Part shown: in pieces, positions 1-12,715 of the stretch | How the letters are laid out: every line of letters starts with the position of its first letter | How positions within the stretch are numbered: the first letter of the stretch is position 1 | Origin: Ichthyophthirius multifiliis | Lineage: Eukaryota; Ciliophora; Oligohymenophorea; Hymenostomatida | DNA: 64,000 bases | Direction of reading: 5' to 3' | NCBI RefSeq assembly: GCF_000220395.1 | Contig: NW_004085906.1 | Coordinates: forward strand, 51,001 to 115,000 | Notes under the pieces: model-generated | The model's database searches: none | What the model was told of the DNA's origin: nothing | What the model saw: only the letters and a program-made list of their open reading frames with translations | Position numbers and translations under genes: made by a program

Positions 1-327
1 TATATGGTAATTGTTTTTTCTTCTGAAATTTTATTTTAAGGATCCATTTAGTGGAAAATTGTGTTTGTGGATATTTTTAATTTGGTATTTTTTAATTCGT
101 TTATTAAATTTTGTTTGTTAAATACCCATTCATTATTTTGGAATAAAATTTAATTATTTTTTTATATTTAGGGATCATTAATTGGGATTAAGAGTAGAAT
201 TAAAGATACAAATAAACAAAATGATGCAAATATAGAAGACGAATAAAATATAAAACTTTTTATTTTTCCAACTTTGTTTTGCAACTTGAATAAGTCAAAG
301 TATTTTTTATAAATTATCATATAATGA
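1..327 (+). CDS. C-terminal fragment of an unrecognised protein
   Basis: This is the 3' end of a gene entering from the left edge. Three exon pieces fit one reading frame: <1-6, 41-84 and 172-327, separated by two introns (7-40 and 85-171) that start GTA and end AG. With TAA/TAG as glutamine the last exon reads GSLIGIKSRIKDTNKQ onward and stops at TGA 325-327. The upstream exon reads SIQWKIVFVDIFNLG, hydrophobic enough for part of a membrane segment. No domain is recognised because too little is present. The splice phases agree, which is the main support for it being coding. Confidence 0.5.
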
Positions 328-2120
328 TTAATATTTATTTTATTTAAATTAATTGTAAAAAATATATATTAATAAATGATTTTATTTAATTTTAACAAAA
401 GAAAATAATAATTTTTATTAATAATATTTATTTTTTTATATAATATATGTTTTAATTATTTACTTTTACTTAATTTGATTAAAAAAAAAAAGGAAAATAT
501 AAAAAACTTGAATATTAATTTAATTATAAATACATATATTTATTATAAAAAAAGTGGATTTTTTATAAAAAAATGGAAAATTAATATAAATAAATAAAAA
601 CATTTTTTGGTAAAAAAAACAAAAATCCTTAAGAAAATACAGCATGCTTATTAGTCTGTACTATAAACTACTTAAAAAATTCAGATTAAAAAGTAAATTA
701 ATTATAAAATAATAATAAAATAAATAAAATAATAAGGCGATTCTATAAAAACTAGAAAAATATATTGATAGGTGCAAATTATTATTTTAAAGTTAAAATT
801 AAGTAAAATCAACTTTTATTTTAAGAACAAAATTTTAATATTTAAAATATAAGTAATTGGCTTAAGATTTATCAAATTCAATACATTTTTAAATTTCTTT
901 ACATAATTTATTAATGAATGCACATTTATTACCTTTTGAATTAAAAAAGAAAGTATATAATATGTTAAAAAATGCTTTCAAAATATCAAAATACTGTATT
1001 ATTTATTTTCAAAATGATATAAACAATATAAAAAACTATATATTTAAAAAGTATATATAAAAAAAAAAAAATTATAAACAAATAAAATATTTATATTATA
1101 TTTATGAAAAAAAAACTAAAATAGCTTTATTAAAAGTGATATGTCTTTTTTTGTCGGAAATTCATTAAGAATAATAATTAAGCATGAAGTAAAAAAAATA
1201 AAGATATAATATTATTTATAATATAAATTATATGAAAAATATTTATTAATAGTTATTAAGTAAAATAATATCTATTTAATTTCTTTCTGATATTATATAA
1301 ATTGCCAAACATGAAGCATTTGAAATTGCATCTGAAGCTTAAGAGTGTTTTTATGTAAAATATTTTTTTGTAAATAAACTTAAATTTGAAAAAAAAAAAG
1401 GTTATATTTAATTAAAAAAAAAGTTCATAAAAATAAATAGTAGAAGAATTTATTTAAAATAATTACGATGAAGTATTTTTTTGAATTAAATATTTTTTAT
1501 ATATTTTTTTACTTTTTTTAGCTTTTTAATTTATTTTTTGATTAATTAGAAATTAATAATTATATTCTTAAAAGAGATTTAATGATAGTAATAAATTAAA
1601 ATATTTTTAATTTTTTATGTTTTTTTTTAAAAAAAAAGATTTTATAGCAAATTTTAAATGAATAAAATAATAAAAAATTAATATAAATTTTCGTTAATAA
1701 TAAAGTAAAAATTTAAAAGTTTAATTTTGATTTAAAATAAAAGTAAAAAGGATTATTTAATAAAAATTATGAAAAATATGTGCTATAAAGGAGTTGTTTA
1801 AGAAATATCAACTAATTTGTTTGAAACTTATGTATAGAATTTTAACATGATTTAATGTCAAAATATAAAAGGAATATTATAAAGAAATAAAAATTAATTA
1901 ATTAAATGTATCTAAATAATTAAATAAAATGAAGAGGCGAATATAAAATATGTTATTGAAACTTTGAAAACATTGTGAATTTTTTATAAAAAATATATTT
2001 TTAAAGATATAATAATTTTTTAAAAAAATATTGTTATATTATTAAAAATATTAAATATAGTAATAAAAAAAATATAAATAATTAATATTTAAATAAAAAA
2101 TAAATATATATACATTTATA

Positions 2121-2152
<32 letters not shown>

Positions 2153-2600
2153 TTATATATATTATAATTTAAACTAAATTAAATTATAGTTTTTATAATT
2201 TATAGATATTATTTATATCATAATTTCAAGTTTATTTAGTTTTTCAATTAAATATATTTTCTAGATATAATATAATATATTTTTTCAAAATTATTATTAT
2301 CTAAAAAATTATTAAATATATCAAATACAACTATTTTATTTTTATTATACAATAAATAAAAATTATTTATTTTGCTATTTTAAAAAAATTAATTAAACTG
2401 ATTAATATATAATTTTATGTATTAAAATGATAATTAAAAAAATAAAAATAATTATAAATTATAATTTTTTTATTTATAAACCTAACAAGTTTTTATTATT
2501 TTTTTATATATTAAAAAAAATATAGTTTTTATTATTATTTTATATATATAAATAAAATCTTTTAAAAAATATCATTTTATAAATAATAAATGAATATTTT
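328..2600 (+). other. AT-rich stretch with relics of leucine-rich-repeat exons
   Basis: No continuous gene can be assembled here. Short islands resemble the LRR exons further right. About 1279-1347 reads LPNMKHLKLHLKLK in the plus frame, the same pattern of spaced leucines. Weaker islands lie near 640-700, 1780-1850 and 1930-1965. They may be undetected 5' exons of the 2.7-4.2 kb gene or decayed copies of it. The rest is near-pure A/T with a short AT repeat around 2120-2165. Confidence 0.3.
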
Positions 2601-2689
2601 GAAATCATTTATAAGGTTAGATATTTAAGAAGATATAAATAATTTAACATTAATAACTCCTATATTTAAGTAATATTAATACTAAATAA

Positions 2690-3614
2690 TAAACAAATTA
2701 TATTAAAAAAAGTGAATAAAATATTGATTTAATTGAATAATTTTTCAATAAATTAAGAGAATTAGAAAATATAAATAGTTTAATTTTAATATTGCAGTAA
2801 AGATGAAAAAAAATAGAAAATATTTGTAAATATTCAATTAAAAAAAAAAAAAGTTAAAATATTTTTACTGAAAAATATTAAAATATTTTACTTAATGCAA
2901 TGTAAAATTTAAATTATGAAAAAATATTGTGCTTGGAATTAATTTTTGATTATTAATGTGTCAACTAAAATGCTCTATAATTCGCAACTTAAATCAGCAA
3001 ATTCAAAAAACTATAGAAGCTAAAATTAAACTTATTGTAAAATTTTTAAAAAAAAATTATTAAAATACATATTTTATATAAATATATATAATATCTATAT
3101 ATTTTATATATATTTTTAAATATGTTTATTAAAAAGTAATAATACTTTAGGAGTTTCAGGCACTATTTTAATTAATAATATAGCATAATTAAGTTAGTTA
3201 TAAAAACTTTACATTAATTATGGATATTGTGATATTGGAGAAAATGAAATTAGATAAATTGGTAGAGTGTTAAAAAGATTTAAATAACTAAAAAAATTAA
3301 CATTATTATTAATGTAAATTGAGTTATAATTTATTATTTTTAATATAATTTGTATATTTATAGTGAAAATACATGTCATAATAATGACTCTTGGAATATT
3401 TTTTCAGAAGGAATTGCTGCACTTTAAAATTTAGTTAGCCTTAATCTTGTTTTGGAGTATATATTTAATAATATTAAAATACTTAATATAAATATTAAAT
3501 TAAGCCGATCAAATATTAATAATTAAGTAGCAATTATCATAGGAAATTCATTCAAAGATTTAATAAAGTTGTAAAAACTTTAAATATGGCTAAGGTTTTT
3601 ATAAATTATAAATA

Positions 3615-3679
<65 letters not shown>

Positions 3680-4199
3680 TAATATTTTATATATATATGT
3701 TTTTATAACTATAAATATATTTTTATTTATTAAATCTTCTTTTTATATATTAGACTTAATAATCTAGATTCAGAAACTGCTTTACAATTTTCAAATTTTT
3801 TTTAAAAATTAGTTAATCTCATATAATTAGATTTATGTTTAGAGTTATAAATATTTTTTTTATATCATTAATATAATTATTTTAAAGTCATAATTTAATT
3901 TAAGAACAATATGCTTATAAAATAGCTAGAAATATGATTGTTTCTGACTACTAGTAATCTACTAGCTTATTTATATAGTAAATTAATAAAAAATAATTTA
4001 TTAAAATTATAATAAAAGAAACGAGATTTTAGAAGAAGGTAAAGTAAGTTAAGAAACAATAAATAAAATTGATGAAATTTTCGATTAATTTGGTTATGAA
4101 ATTACTGCTAATCAATTATAATAAATAGCTTATTTTAAAAAAATCAAAGATTTATTAATTTTTTAACCTTCTTTATAATACTGGGATTTACGTTTTTGA
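2690..4199 (+). CDS. Leucine-rich-repeat protein (3' part resolved)
   Basis: The resolved exons are 3151-3313, 3364-3456, 3505-3594, 3754-3843, 3888-3977 and 4019-4199, ending in TGA 4197-4199. The internal exons are 90-93 nt and each encodes one repeat with spaced leucines, for example FQKLVNLIQLDLCLE and LQNLVSLNLVLE, like ribonuclease-inhibitor-type LRRs. Two further repeats are visible upstream at about 2706-2795 and 2920-3025, but the splice phase into 3151 does not close, so an indel or missed exon is likely there. The last exon is a non-repeat, mildly acidic tail. An AT-dinucleotide tract (3615-3675) sits in an intron. Such proteins bind other proteins; the partner cannot be inferred. 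The start codon was not identified. Confidence 0.7.
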
Positions 4200-5418
4200 A
4201 CTTTTAATTATTAATAATTAAAAAAAACATTTAAATTTCAAACTCATATATATATATAAAAACTTAATAAATTAAAATTAATTAATTTACAAAAACATTT
4301 ATATAAAAAGAATAAAATTATGTTTATATATATACATATATATATATATATATGCAGTTTTTAAATTCTTTCTCAATTAATAACTTAAATAATTTTTTTT
4401 TAACAGAAATAAAATATACTCCTGTGATAAATAAATTTTTTTTAACAGAAATAAAATATACTCCTATGATTATTTATTATATTATTAATTTCATAAATCT
4501 AATTTGGAATAAATAACAGTTTAATAAAAGTATGATTAAAATAAAAAACTAAGATATTTTTAAAACAAACATATATTGAATGTTCAAATTATTATATTTA
4601 GTAACTATTAAGAAATAAAAATCAAGAGTAAATTTTTTAAAAACTTTCTAAAACTATTATTACCGAGATATTAATATAAATAAGTTTAAATTTAACACAT
4701 AAAATACAAAACTATTATTTATAAAATTAAAGACTTAATTAAAGCACCCCTTATTATGAAATTTATATAATAATATATTAGACTTATACTTATCAGATAT
4801 TATTTCAATTTAAATACTTTAATTTAGAGCCTTGATAGGATAAATGAGTAATATAATGGATAAAAATATTAATACATTAAATTCGTATTATATTAAATGA
4901 ATAAATTCCCATATCTTGTATTATTTACATATCGAATTTTTTGTACTAAAAAGTGAACATAACCTTATTTCATATAAAAAAATTAATTCTATTTTAATAA
5001 TATTTTCTTTTATATAACTTTTATTATTGTTTGGGTTTTTATTTAAGTTTTGGGTATTTTAATAGCTTGTGTTCAATTAATTTTAATTATTTAAGTTGTT
5101 TTTATATTTACATTTTTTTTTTTCTCACTTTTATTATTTAATTAAGGGGGTTAAAATTGCTAATAATCTATCTTTTGAATATAATTATTATTATTTTTAT
5201 CGATTTTTTTTTTGTATATTTTTATATATATTATTAGATCTAAAAACAATATTAAAATTATAAATAAATTTTATAAATTTTTTTTTTTATATTATTATAT
5301 TAATATTTTATTTTTATTATTTTACTTTATAGTTTTTATATTTTTGTTATAATTATTAATATAATTTATTAAAATAAATATTAAAAAAATATCAATAATT
5401 TTTATATTTATAAAAAAA
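4200..5418. other. Intergenic, AT-rich
   Basis: No gene seen. The stretch contains a short AT tract near 4326-4353 and a direct repeat at 4391-4471. A slightly more GC-containing patch near 5140-5180 has no supportable reading frame. Confidence 0.5.
4391..4471 (+). repeat. Two-copy direct repeat of about 38 bp
   Basis: A T-run followed by AACAGAAATAAAATATACTC and a short tail occurs at 4391-4428 and again at 4434-4471, with one mismatch near the end (CTGTGAT versus CTATGAT). The copies are almost adjacent, so a recent local duplication is likely. No function is implied. Confidence 0.8.
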
Positions 5419-6324
5419 ATGCACGAAGAGGATTTTATATTACCTCATTAAAAGAGATTCAGTTAATTAATAAAGAGATACCCACCTCTTTCTAACCCAT
5501 CTAACTAACAACATATATCTTAAAAAACTTTAATTTTAACCACATATTCACATCAACACAGTGAATCAGAAGAAATAGATGACGAATATTTGTTAAAAAA
5601 AGGCTATAGGACAGGCAGTAAATTAGCACCATAATAATTTCGTTAATATCTATATTCGGAAATCTAAAATTTATATATTTAAAAAAATGATATAGAAATA
5701 TATGATATTCCTTAATATAGAGATTTAGAAAATATACATGAAACAAGATTTTTTTTAATAAATGGAAACAAATAGAAGAAATTCGAAGATTTATATAATT
5801 TTTTAGAAGAAAAAAAAATAGGAATTATAAATATAGGATGTGATTTTATCAAAAATCAAATTTAAATAAAAAATCAAGAAAATTAAAAGTTTATTTAGTT
5901 TGGACTTAAAGGTAATAATTTAAATCCTGATAGCTATAAATAGTTATAATAAATAAACGCGGAAATATTTTGGATGGAAAAAGATATTAGAAGATTTTAA
6001 ATAGATAAATAAAGTAAATATATAACATAGGGGGGATAGTTATTTGAAAAAGTACTTAACTAATTGGAAAGTTAGGTCGAATATATATTATTTTCGTTCG
6101 ATATGGATAGCATTAATCCTGCTTTTTTTCCAGGAGTTTCGCTTCCTTCTGTTGTAGGAGGGTTTAGTGATTTGGAAAGTGATGAAATAATTAAAGTGGT
6201 AGCAAATAATAAAAAAGTAATAATTTTAGATATATCAGAATATAATCCTACAGTTGAAAGTAGAAGATCAGGGATGTTTTTAGTATATTTATTTTTTATT
6301 TATTGCTAAGAATTATTTAAATGA
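5419..6324 (+). CDS. Ureohydrolase (arginase-fold) family protein, probably catalytically altered
   Basis: This is one uninterrupted reading frame of 301 residues in the ciliate code, ATG 5419 to TGA 6322-6324. The C-terminal part carries FSFDMDSINPAFFPG, which fits the third arginase-family signature, with the two metal-binding aspartates of SFDMD. It is followed by a glycine pair (VVGGF) and LDISEYNPTVE, typical of this fold. Earlier, GIINIGCDFIKNQ sits where ureohydrolases have the DAHxD metal motif, and no GGxH motif is seen. Architecture and spacing resemble formimidoylglutamase (HutG) more than true arginase. Active family members use two manganese ions to hydrolyse guanidino or formimino substrates; loss of one metal motif suggests an inactive or repurposed protein. 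It ends 12 bp from a convergent minus-strand frame. Confidence 0.8.
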
Positions 6325-6336
6325 AAAAAAAAAAAA

Positions 6337-7105
6337 ATCATTTTTTTGATTACATATGTATATTTGTACATATAACTGATCTTGCTGTTTCACTAATATT
6401 TTGTTTTATTGTTAAAATACTTTAGATGTCTTTATAGTCATTATTTTCTTAAATACATTTTGGACTCATTAGAATATCATTATTATTTTCTTGTTGATGA
6501 TTTATTTAATTTTCTTAATTTTTTTTAAATTATATTTATTCAACTAAAATAATTTATGGATTTATAATAAAAACATTTTGAACTTCTTATTTTTATTAGT
6601 TTTGTTAAAAAAATATTTATCCACTTTCTACTTGTTCGCTTTTATTGATTTATTTCGGTTTAATATCTTGTGTTAGTTTATAGTTATTAACCAAAAATTA
6701 ATTTTTTTATTAATAAAATGGTTTGGGTCTTCTTTTTCTTCTATTTTATTAATTAATTTCTTTTTTTTCAATGGATTAACTAAACCATTATAAATCGTTT
6801 ATTTTTAACTAATAATTTTTTTTATTTATTATTTAAATTAAAGTTTTATTCCAAAATAATTTTATTATTTAGTAAATTATTAAAGTTATATGTAAAATAG
6901 TTACTTATTATTTTTTTTATTTTATTTTTTCTATTTATGTTTTTGATAAATTAAGTTAACCAAAATAAAGGATTTCTTTATCAAATAATTAAAATAAAAT
7001 GTTTGTATGTAATATTAAAAATAAAATATTTGTTAAAGTCCTTGTAATTATATATAGGTATTTGTAAAAAGAAAATATATGTACTTACTTTAGAAATTTT
7101 CTCAT
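6337..7105 (-). CDS. Hypothetical asparagine/lysine-rich protein
   Basis: A minus-strand frame is open from about 6880 down to TGA at 6337-6339, with mixed composition (for example ILMSPKCIQENNDYKDI and NISETARSVICTNIH) that looks coding rather than random AT sequence. Upstream exons are uncertain. A possible first exon starts at ATG 7105, reads MRKFLK, and is followed by a GTAAGT donor. No domain is recognised. It converges on the ureohydrolase-like gene with only 12 bp between stops. Confidence 0.45.
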
Positions 7106-7125
7106 AATGAAAATTTAAAATAAAA

Positions 7126-7345
7126 ATGAAAAGACTTGTTTTTTATTATAAAAATAAATTATATTTTAACAAATAATAATATAGATATTACATGAGTATG
7201 ATGTAAATATTATAAATATAATAGTTTATTTATTAAAGAAGCTGAAATATATTAATTCATCTGTATTAAATTATTATAAAAAAGATATTACTAAAATAAA
7301 TACTACTTAGAGAAAATCTTAAGCAATAATTATTTTAAAAGCTGA
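7126..7345 (+). CDS. Short hypothetical protein
   Basis: Two exons (7126-7202 and 7225-7345) join in phase across a 22-nt GTA...AG intron and give 65 residues rich in Y, K, I and L, starting MKRLVFYYKNKLYF and ending at TGA 7343-7345. No domain is recognised. The putative start is only about 20 bp from the possible divergent start at 7105, so one or both starts may be wrong. It may be part of a longer gene, since a further open frame continues to about 7437. Confidence 0.3.
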
Positions 7346-7699
7346 AGGTAATGATATTTTTTTAGAGCAAAAGAATAAATTTATTTGTTTTACATTTATA
7401 TCGACTTACATATTGAAATAGAAATAGGTTATTTGATATTTTAAACTAATACTTTTTATTTAAAGTGAGATGATATATATAAAAAAAGTAAATAAATAAT
7501 AAAAATATTTACGGTACTAAAAAAACAATTAACGAAAAAAAAAAATAAAAAAAAGAAAAGATATTTATATATATTATAATTAATTTTATTATTTTAATAA
7601 AAAAAAAAAAATTAATAATAATTATAAAATTTATTTATATAAATACATATAAATATTAATTAATTTATAAAATTTTATTTTTTAATAGTATCATGATAA

Positions 7700-8602
7700 A
7701 TACAAATTTGCAAGCATTAATCTTTTTTTAGCTTTAAACATAGTATTTTATTTTATTTTTCTATGGACATATTAACATTCGCTAATTAAAATAAAATATT
7801 TTAAATATATTAAATAAAAAAAAATACTCAGGAATATTAAAAGATTTTATATATTTTCATTTTCTAAATTATTTAAACTACTATAAAAATAAAAATTAAA
7901 TTAATAAAAATATAAATTAATAGTAACTATAAATAATAATTATAATATATTCTATAAAGTAAATTTTTAACTGATAATTTATAAAAGAGATATTTGCATA
8001 AATCGAATAATTTAAAGGAATTTGAATTTAAACAGGAAAACCTTTATTAAAAATAATATCATATACATATTGATCTTTCAATATTGCTACAAGATTCATA
8101 AACAAGTCGTTGCCGTTTCCTAAAAATTATAAAAGCGGCATAAAAACATTAAATTTAATAGAAAAATTATCACATATATAAATTTATAGTTTTGACTTTT
8201 TAATTAAATTTTTATGTTCTTAGTCTATAATTTTGATATCAAGTTCATTATTTTCATTTTATATATTAATATTTATATTTTAATCGTTTCTTCCTGGTGA
8301 AAAAATTCCTTGACTTATAAGAGTCTTTAAAGGAGATAATTGTTCTTTTATATTTAATTAATATAGTCTTAATAATTATTGCAAAAGTCTTATTTATTTT
8401 TTTGTAAATAATATATCGATAATAAAGATTTAAATCATATTTTTCGCAATTTAATTTATTAATATTCAAATATATATTTTTACCAAATAAATTTTTACTT
8501 TATTATATTTAACTTTTTTCTATTTTTATATTACCAGATACACTTTCTGATTATAACAAATCTTCTACAATTTTATTCTTTTTCTTATTTATCTAGAGAT
8601 TA

Positions 8603-8655
<53 letters not shown>

Positions 8656-10186
8656 AAAAAAATATTTATATATTTATATATATTTATTTATATTTATTTT
8701 TATTAATTATTATATAATTTTCTAATTATAATAATATTTATATTCTTTACTAATGGAAAATGAAAAGTTTTTTGTTTTTTTGAACCAAAACTAAGTAATT
8801 TTAATTAATATTTATTTTTTCAGTTTTTTATTAAATATTCAAACTATTGAATATTAAACTTTAAGGATTTTTCTTAACATTATATTTATCGAATCCTGCA
8901 AAAGTACTATCACATCTAACTGATCTTCCATATTTCCAAATTTTAAATGTATCTGAAGGAGCTATTTTTGAAACAAAAGGAACTATAGAACTTTCGAATT
9001 CCCATTTTATTTCTAAATAAAAATCTGGTATGTCACTTAACATATTATCTATTTCTCTTTTTTATTAAAAAAATAGCTATTTTTTTATTTGAACAATTTT
9101 TTCAAAAAATAAATGGATAAGTTAACTGTTTTTCTAATAAACAACTTCTTCAAAACATGACCAGTTTTAATTATCTCTTATTAAAGGATCAGCTTCTATA
9201 ATATATCTTTTTTATTTTTAAATTAATAAAAATAACCATATTCTAATAGTAATTTTATAATTTAATCATATCTTTTATGAGATTAAGACAGTTTTACTGC
9301 TATTAATATTGGTGTATTTCCATTTTCATCTTTTTTATTTATTAAATGATATCTTTCTTCTTCAATTATTCCTTTTTATTTATATAGAAATTATTATTTA
9401 TAAAATTATTTTTAATAATATACTTTTTAAATTATTTAATATTTCATCATAATTATAATTGAAAATCGATTTTATCAAATTTTCATATTATTCAGAATCA
9501 GGTATTTTTTTTTTTGATAAAATGCTTTCATTGTTTTTTTAATTATTTTTAATATCTAAAACATCGATAGTGTTTAGAGTATTAATTCTATCATATTGTG
9601 ATTATTAATTATCAGAATATATAGAATTTTATTATTCTTAATCATCAAATTAAATCAATTCATTGTATTAAGTAGAGAATTTTTACATTTAAATTAATGA
9701 ATTATTCTTTTTTTTTAATATATATATTATGTGTTTTTTTTTCAATAATAAATATATTACCGAACTTTATAATTTTCGTTTTTCTATAGAATTTCTCATT
9801 TATTCAAATTAAGCTTCTAATATGCTTTTTTATTCTTATTTTTAAGCTAAAGTTAGCATATTGTCATTATTGGAATTTAAAAGATCGGGTTTTGATTATT
9901 TATAATTATAGTATAATTGCGATTAATTTGGAATTGAATTTATTTATGATTCCTCATCTATTTCGTGGTAATTATTATACATTTTGTAAGTGTTTCTGTT
10001 TTATCTATTATTTTCACGATTAAATTTTTATTGGAAAATATCTGTAAATGCTTTAGTTGACTTTCTTTCGTTAAAGTCCTTTATTTTTTAATTAAAATAT
10101 AGATCTTTGTATTATCCTAATTTGCAGTTCATCATTTTTTAAGAAGGCAAATTTTATTCATTATCGTATATATCAAATTGATCCAT
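7700..10186 (-). CDS. ANKRD13-like ankyrin-repeat protein
   Basis: Exons resolved from the 5' end are 9761-10186, 9424-9706, 9237-9371 and one starting at 9195, all in consistent phase. The start MDQFDIYDNE leads into a Q/N-rich region, then an ankyrin unit (DENGNTPILIAVKLS), then DNQNWSCFEEVVYQ. The block DIPDFYLEIKWEFESS and VSKIAPSDTFKIWKYG matches the conserved ANKRD13 region, and near 8000-8080 GFPVQIQIPLNYSIYANISF matches its C-terminal block. A likely last exon carries FNIPEYF at 7827-7838. Animal ANKRD13 proteins bind ubiquitinated membrane cargo on endosomes. Splicing below about 8850 and the stop codon are not resolved, so the lower boundary is approximate. No ubiquitin-interacting motif was identified. 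Confidence 0.8.
8605..8650. repeat. AT-dinucleotide microsatellite
   Basis: A run of about 23 TA units followed by an A run. It lies in an unresolved, probably intronic part of the ANKRD13-like gene. Confidence 0.9.
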
Positions 10187-11905
10187 AAATTATATGTTAT
10201 TGGTATCTCGGTTTTATTTATATGTTTCTACTATATATCATTTTTTATTTTAATTTTTGAAAAAATGCAATGTTTTTTTTTTAAATAAATGGTTTACTAG
10301 GTTGTTAATTTGATATTAATTATTAACTATATAATCTTTAGTTTAATAGTTCCGAGGGATTTGAAAAATATGCGCATTTTTATAACTTTTACATATTTTA
10401 TTGTACATGGGAGTGAATATGATTTTCATCGTCTGATATCTTTTTTTTATTTAGCAAAAAATTATATGAACATAGTAATGGATTTGTTTCTATAAATTTA
10501 ATATATTTTATTAATACATATTCTGATTCATCTTAAAAAACAGCAACAGATTAAGTCATTAAATTAAATAAAAAAAATTAACAATTTTTAATTAAAAAAA
10601 AATTAAATATAATAATAAATATTGATTAAAAATACTATAGTGATTAAAAAACTAAAATCAATTTTATTAATAAACTTTTATATAAGATAATTAAATATAA
10701 TAAATAATTTAAATTTAAGTATTATAAAAATTTTTAATATTATATAAAGTTTAAAAAAAAAAAATATTATAATTTTAATTAAAAAAATAAATATTTTATA
10801 TTAATTGGTTTATTAAAATTATAATTCCTTAATTAAATATATAATATATTTTTTGAATAATAAAATTTTAAAATTATTAACTTATTTACCTATTTAAGTA
10901 TATTAATAAAATTTAATTTTAAATTATATTTTGATTTATATAAACAAAATTAAAAATACTCATATTTAGATTTTCAAAAAAATATGAATTACATTATCTT
11001 ATATAATATTTTTTATTATTTAATTTATTAAATATATAATATAATTATTTATATTGTAAATTTTTTAATAATTTAATATTAATTAAGTTTTTAAAAATAT
11101 AAATTAAATTAAATTAAATAAATAATATTTAATATATATTAAATATTTGCTATGTTTTTTTTTATAATTATAAAAAAGATATATTATAATTTATTTATGA
11201 AAAGATATTATTATATAAAAATATAATTTATAAATATTTTTTTTTTATTTTCTATAATTTTTATATTAATTCATTAATTATATTATATTTATAATTATTA
11301 TATTATAATTATTATATTTGTATAAAATTAGATTTTTAATATATATATATATATATATATTTAATTATTTTTTCTTTTTTAATTTTAATATGTAATTAAA
11401 TTACATTATTTTTAATTTTATACTTTTTATAAATAATATATAAATTTATCTATTAACTCAAATACACAATAATTTTAAGATTAGAAAATATAAAAAATAA
11501 ATATTCACCATATTTGAAATTAAGATTTGCAGTTATTAATATTTTTAAATTAGATTGAATCAGAATATAATTATTATGTAGACAAAAAAAGTATATAAAA
11601 GAAATAAAAAGCATAATTATAAAACAAACAAACAAAATTGAAATGTTAAATATAATAAAAACCGATTAAAAAATTAGATATTTATATAAAAATAATATAT
11701 AAAAAAGAGACATTATATATTAAATAAAAAAAAAAATTTTATAAAATAAGTGTAAAAATATTAAAATAAGAACAAATAAAAGATATAAAAAATATTATAA
11801 AAATTTATATATATAAATTAAAAATATGATATAGATATAAAATTAAAAAGTAAATTATTATAAATATAGATTTATAGATTTATAGATAAATATATAAATA
11901 TATAT

Positions 11906-11942
<37 letters not shown>

Positions 11943-12715
11943 CATATTTTTTATTTATATATACATTTTTATATCTATATTTATTGATATTTTTTATCAA
12001 TTTTTTTTTTTTTTTTTTTTTAGTTATATCATTTTTAATATTTTATTTTTATTAATATTTTTCTTAATTTTACTTTTATATTTTTTTTATTTTATATTAT
12101 TAATGATGTTTTTTTTTATTTATGTAATTAATTATATTTAATAAATATTTTTGTATTATATTTTGAATACATTGAATACTTTTAAAAATGTGTTTTGTTT
12201 TTTATCATATTTCTTATTTATATATTTATAATGTATATATTTTATATTGATTTATACAATTATTTTTAAAATTAATTTTCTAATAATATAATATGCATTA
12301 TTAACTTATTTTTATATATTTAAAACAAACATTAATTTTTTTAAAAAAATAAAAATTAAAGAAGTCTCAATCTTTATATAAATGAATTATAATCTTTTTT
12401 TAGATATATAATTATGTATATTTTTTTATAGATTATAATAAATTTTTATTTATAATTATATAAAATCATATATAAATTTCTTTAATTTTTATATATTTCA
12501 TACAGTTAGTTATGAATTTTACAGATATACATTATTTAATAAAAATAAAAAAAAATAGAAAAAATATATATTTAAATTTTATAAAATAATTAAAAAATTT
12601 AATAATTTATATAAATAGTATATTAATTTATAGTAAAAAAAAAAATATTTATAATAAAATAATATAAAAATATATATATACATATAAATATATTTATATA
12701 TTTATAATATTATTT
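10187..12715. other. Intergenic, near-pure AT
   Basis: No gene seen. Composition is almost entirely A/T, with AT tracts near 11340-11360 and 11896-11942 and a T run at about 12000-12022. Open frames occur on both strands only because TGA is rare at this base composition. Confidence 0.6.
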
